Shown here: piece by piece, positions 6,059 through 8,578 of the stretch | How positions within the stretch are numbered: position 1 is the stretch's first letter | Layout of the letters: each line of letters starts with the position of its first letter | Assembly (NCBI GenBank): GCA_031288885.1 | Contig: JAITQP010000223.1 | Coordinates: 1-8,578 of the forward strand | Length of the DNA stretch: 8,578 nt | Source: Prevotellaceae bacterium | GTDB lineage: Bacteria > Bacteroidota > Bacteroidia > Bacteroidales > UBA932 | Direction: 5' to 3' | The notes under the pieces: generated by a model | Seen by the model: only the letters and a program-made list of their open reading frames with translations | Told to the model about the DNA's origin: nothing | The model's database searches: none | Position numbers and translations under genes: made by a program

Positions 6059-6100
6059 AAAATCCTACAGTGGACTTTTTAGTAGCAATAATTTTTGTAC

Positions 6101-6589
6101 TTAGTTACTATTAACCTCCGCAGCCCGCCTCACGTAATCGCCCACCCGCAGGCGTATGCGCGACACCTCCTTGCGCAGCCCGCTGATGCGCAGCATCCCG
6201 TCGTCCGCCAGCTCCATCGTAATGTCGTCCTCAAACATGGTCAGCACGCGGCGCATGGGGCTGTACGCGCGAAAAATGAGCTTGCCGTTTTCGCACCGCG
6301 ACAGCTTGTAGCCGCTTCGCGACATTACGTCGCGCAGCGGCTGCTCGTGCTTCTCCCAGCCGCCCGCCGGCAGCGGCTCCCGCACCGACAAAAATCCCAC
6401 AAACGGGTAGCCCGCCCCCAGCAGCAGCAGCCCAATGAGCAGGCGCGGCGTAAAGAGCGTAGAAAAATCGGGCGTTGTGGTGAGCGGCTTTCCGCTTGCC
6501 ACGTGCAGTATGGCGTACAGCAGCATGAAGACAATGTAGAAGTACGCAATTTGCTTAACGGCTCGTATGGGGTATCGCCTCCAGCTCAT
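6101..6589 (-). CDS. Small two-helix membrane protein of unknown function
   Basis: I do not recognise this 162-residue protein. It has a basic N terminus (MSWRRYPIR), two hydrophobic helices (about 12-31 and 48-69) and a soluble C-terminal domain of about 90 residues. That domain has alternating charged and hydrophobic strands (YKLSRCENGKLIFRAY, ITMELADDGMLRISG), suggesting a small beta-rich fold, perhaps PH-like; this is a guess from pattern only. By the positive-inside pattern both ends should be cytoplasmic. It lies 39 bp after the ROK kinase gene and 42 bp before the YitT gene on the same strand. The opposite-strand frame here is composition-driven. Confidence 0.8.
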   Translation of the reverse strand: MSWRRYPIRAVKQIAYFYIVFMLLYAILHVASGKPLTTTPDFSTLFTPRLLIGLLLLGAGYPFVGFLSVREPLPAGGWEKHEQPLRDVMSRSGYKLSRCENGKLIFRAYSPMRRVLTMFEDDITMELADDGMLRISGLRKEVSRIRLRVGDYVRRAAEVNSN

Positions 6590-6628
6590 GGTCAGGTTGA
6601 TTAAGATGTTTTTTACGAATGGAAATCT

Positions 6629-7639
6629 TTAAATTTTCTCGTGCCACACGAGGGCCGCCGCTCCGAGCACGGCGCCGTTCTTGTTGCAGAGGTGCGAGAG
6701 CAGCAGCTGCGTGTTTGCCTCCTGCACGATTTGCCCGCTGGCGTTGCGCTTGCAGTAGTTTTTCAGCATGTGCTTGTCCATCGACCTGCGGGTAGGGGTT
6801 AGGAGCAGGTCTCCGGAGTTGGCCAAGCCGCCGTACAGAAAGATGGCTTCGGGGCTGCTGAACGTAACGATGTTTGCCAGCGCAAGCCCCAGCATTTCTC
6901 CGGTTTTTTCGAACACCTCCAGCGCCAGCTTGTCGCCCTGCTGCGCGGCGTCGGCAATGTACTTTGGCGTAATTTCGTTGAACGAGATAGCCTTGAGCAG
7001 GCTTTTTTCGCTAAAGTAGTGGTGCGACATCACCTCAAAGGCGGTTTGCTTGAGCCCCGTTGCCGAGGTGTACGTTTCCAAGCAGCCCGCCCTGCCGCAG
7101 CCGCAGCTCCGCCCGTGGGGTATCATGACAATGTGCCCCAGCTCGCCGGCAAAGCCGTCGCAGCCGTACACGAGCTTTCCGCCCACCACAATGCCGCTGC
7201 CCACGCCCGTGCCCAGCGTTATCGACACAAAGTCGCTCATGTTTTTTGCGCCGCCGTACACCTTTTCGCCAATGGCGGCGGCGTTGGCGTCGTTGGTTAC
7301 CTTTACGGGGAGGTTGGGGAAGTAGGCCTGCACGAGCTCGGTAAGGGGGACAACCTCGTGCTGCCACGGCAGGTTGGCGGCGAACTCCACAGTTCCCTTG
7401 TTATAGTTGGCGTTGGGCGCTCCTATGCCAACGCCTATCACCTCCACCGCTTCGCTTGGCTGATGCTGCAAAACGAACGCCGCTTCGCAGAGCTGCTTTA
7501 CGTAATCGGCTGCGCTCACGCCCGACGTGTTGGCGGGGGTGAGGATGCTGTTTTCAGCTAAAATGTTTCCGGCGTTATCCACAAGCCCCAGCTTGGTGTT
7601 TGTGCCGCCAACGTCAACTCCTAATACAACTTTTTTCAT
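6629..7639 (-). CDS. ROK family sugar kinase (glucokinase-like)
   Basis: The 336-residue product is a ROK kinase, which phosphorylates a hexose or amino-sugar with ATP in the cytoplasm. Visible motifs are the phosphate-binding DVGGTNTKLG (9-18), GIGAPNAN (71-78), NDANAAA (116-122) with catalytic Asp117, TLGTGVGSGIVVGGKL (141-156), the sugar-binding GELGH (165-169) and the zinc site from His169 with Cys179, Cys181 and Cys186 in CGCGRAGCLE (179-188). There is no N-terminal winged helix, so it is an enzyme rather than a ROK repressor. Length and motifs fit Bacteroidota glucokinases, but ROK substrate range (glucose, mannose, N-acetyl sugars) cannot be set by eye. A TAnnTTTG element lies 22 bp upstream of the ATG, so it may begin the operon running to the YitT gene. 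Confidence 0.94.
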   Translation of the reverse strand: MKKVVLGVDVGGTNTKLGLVDNAGNILAENSILTPANTSGVSAADYVKQLCEAAFVLQHQPSEAVEVIGVGIGAPNANYNKGTVEFAANLPWQHEVVPLTELVQAYFPNLPVKVTNDANAAAIGEKVYGGAKNMSDFVSITLGTGVGSGIVVGGKLVYGCDGFAGELGHIVMIPHGRSCGCGRAGCLETYTSATGLKQTAFEVMSHHYFSEKSLLKAISFNEITPKYIADAAQQGDKLALEVFEKTGEMLGLALANIVTFSSPEAIFLYGGLANSGDLLLTPTRRSMDKHMLKNYCKRNASGQIVQEANTQLLLSHLCNKNGAVLGAAALVWHEKI

Positions 7640-7660
7640 GTGCTTAAATTTTTATTTTTG

Positions 7661-7668
7661 CAAATTTA
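7661..7668 (-). promoter_or_regulatory. Bacteroidota -7 element (TAAATTTG) for the ROK kinase gene
   Basis: TAAATTTG on the minus strand matches TAnnTTTG and ends 21 bases before the kinase ATG, giving a leader of about 15-17 nt. A TTTG lies only 12 bases further upstream (7681-7684 on the minus strand), too close for a standard -33 element, so support comes mainly from the -7 box and position. Confidence 0.45.
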
Positions 7669-7715
7669 AATAAAAAACTCCAAACCTACAAGCGTTGCTA
7701 CCAACGAAATTTATT

Positions 7716-8573
7716 TTAATCAAATCCTCCGCCCACGTCCACTTTTACCAAGACCGGCGTGTGGTCGGAGAGGAAAATGCCGTTGCGTTTTTCCGGAAGC
7801 GTCAGGTACGTTTTCACCGACACGCTGCCGGTCACAAACACGTAGTCAATGGTGCTTCTTTTTTCAGCCGGCACCTCGCCAAAGCCGTGAAACGTGCCGC
7901 CCGCCTCCGCTACGGACGGGGCGAGCTGGCGTGCGTCAAAAAATTCCCCGCCGGCAAGTACCTGCCGAATGACCTCCGACTGGGGCGAGGCGTTGAAATC
8001 GCCGGTGATGATTACGGGCAAGCCGCGGCTCTCCGCTTTGGCGCGCTCCAGCAGCAGCTTCACGCCTTCGCGGCGGGCAGCTGTCCCCACGTGGTCTAAG
8101 TGCGTGTTGATAAAGAAAAGGCGCTTGCCGGTCTTTTTCTCCTTCAGGATTACCCACGTTGCCATGCGCTCGCAGGCGCCGTCCCAGCCTTTTGAGCCGG
8201 CGATTTCGGGCGTTTCGCTCAGCCAAAAATTTCCGGACTTTTCCGCCTCAAATTTTTCTTTTTTGTAGAAGATGGCGGCGTACTCCCCCGCTTCCCTGCC
8301 GTCGGCGCGTCCCACCCCAACGGCGGCGTAGGGATGCAGGCGCTCCTTCAGGTCGTGGAGCTGGTTGGCTAACACCTCCTGCGTCCCCAGCAGGTCAACG
8401 TCGCACTCCATAACTACTTCGGCGGCAACGTCTTTTCGGTGTTGCCAGCTGTTCACCCTATCACCGGAGTTGTCGTAGCGGATGTTAAAGGTCATTACAT
8501 TCAAGGGCAAGGGCTTACTCGTACAGGAGCATAAGCTTGCCAGCAAAAGGATTAGAACGGATGCTTGTTTCAT
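7716..8573 (-). CDS. Endonuclease/exonuclease/phosphatase (EEP) family lipoprotein
   Basis: The 285-residue protein has a hydrophobic signal peptide (1-16) with a lipobox-like LCSC; Cys17 is the likely lipidated residue. The residues after it (TSKPLP) lack the acidic Bacteroidota surface-export signal, so it probably faces the periplasm. The mature part is a complete EEP metal-dependent hydrolase: MTFNIRYDN (27-35, Asn30), GTQEV (63-67, Glu66), INTHLDHVG (155-163, His158, Asp160), TGDFNASP (190-197, Asp192, Asn194), STIDYVF (240-246, Asp243) and SDHTPV (269-274, Asp270-His271). The fold includes nucleases, phospholipases and sugar- or inositol-phosphate phosphatases, so the substrate stays open. 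The ATG is 5 bp from the window's right edge, so its promoter is not visible. The ROK kinase gene follows after 76 bp. Confidence 0.92.
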   Translation of the reverse strand: MKQASVLILLLASLCSCTSKPLPLNVMTFNIRYDNSGDRVNSWQHRKDVAAEVVMECDVDLLGTQEVLANQLHDLKERLHPYAAVGVGRADGREAGEYAAIFYKKEKFEAEKSGNFWLSETPEIAGSKGWDGACERMATWVILKEKKTGKRLFFINTHLDHVGTAARREGVKLLLERAKAESRGLPVIITGDFNASPQSEVIRQVLAGGEFFDARQLAPSVAEAGGTFHGFGEVPAEKRSTIDYVFVTGSVSVKTYLTLPEKRNGIFLSDHTPVLVKVDVGGGFD

Positions 8574-8578
8574 AATTA

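Noticed and set aside
5108..6082. 324-codon plus-strand frame opposite the YitT gene
   Set aside because: It mirrors an intact YitT/DUF2179 gene and has shadow-type composition.
7019..7561. 180-codon plus-strand frame opposite the ROK kinase gene
   Set aside because: It is antisense to intact ROK motifs, with no start context or family features.
7693..7706. Small hairpin (cgttg/caacg) as a terminator between the EEP and ROK genes
   Set aside because: The stem is only 5 bp and no T tract follows directly on the minus strand.

Overview
The window looks like a chromosomal stretch from a member of the Bacteroidota, probably Bacteroidales. The evidence is the gene content (an RseC-like protein, a YitT/DUF2179 protein, a ROK sugar kinase, an EEP-family lipoprotein), the lack of Shine-Dalgarno sequences before most starts, and several copies of the Bacteroidota -7 promoter element TAnnTTTG. 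Most genes lie on the minus strand and are fairly GC-rich. One gene on the plus strand is visibly more AT-rich.

Reading in the direction of minus-strand transcription (right to left): a predicted lipoprotein of the endonuclease/exonuclease/phosphatase fold (7716-8573); a ROK-family sugar kinase with its own TAnnTTTG element (6629-7639); a small unrecognised two-helix membrane protein (6101-6589); a YitT-family membrane protein (5132-6058); and a small SAM-dependent methyltransferase-like protein (4426-5058). The kinase to methyltransferase genes are closely spaced (39, 42 and 73 bp) and may be one operon. After an interruption come recG (432-2534), the branch-migration helicase, and 15 bp later an RseC-like membrane protein (1-416), whose stop codon falls at the window edge.

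The interruption is the most interesting part. The first 20 codons of recG occur twice, as a 61-bp direct repeat with one mismatch (2475-2535 and 4276-4336), exactly 1801 bp apart. Between the copies lies AT-rich DNA with one complete plus-strand gene (2876-4201), encoding an AlbA_2/Schlafen-like domain, a GHKL-type ATPase domain and a winged helix. This DNA also holds a well-formed Bacteroidota promoter for that gene, a REP-like palindrome and a 20-bp tandem repeat straddling the gene's stop codon. The intact recG uses the left copy. The right copy is a 20-codon stub that keeps what looks like the ancestral recG promoter. The simplest reading is that a small cassette entered the recG 5' end, duplicated the target, rebuilt recG and separated it from its original promoter.

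Other points of interest: the RseC-like protein has no cysteines and carries a Gly-Glu repeat; a 15-bp tandem repeat precedes the methyltransferase gene. No rRNA, tRNA, CRISPR array or recombinase gene was seen.
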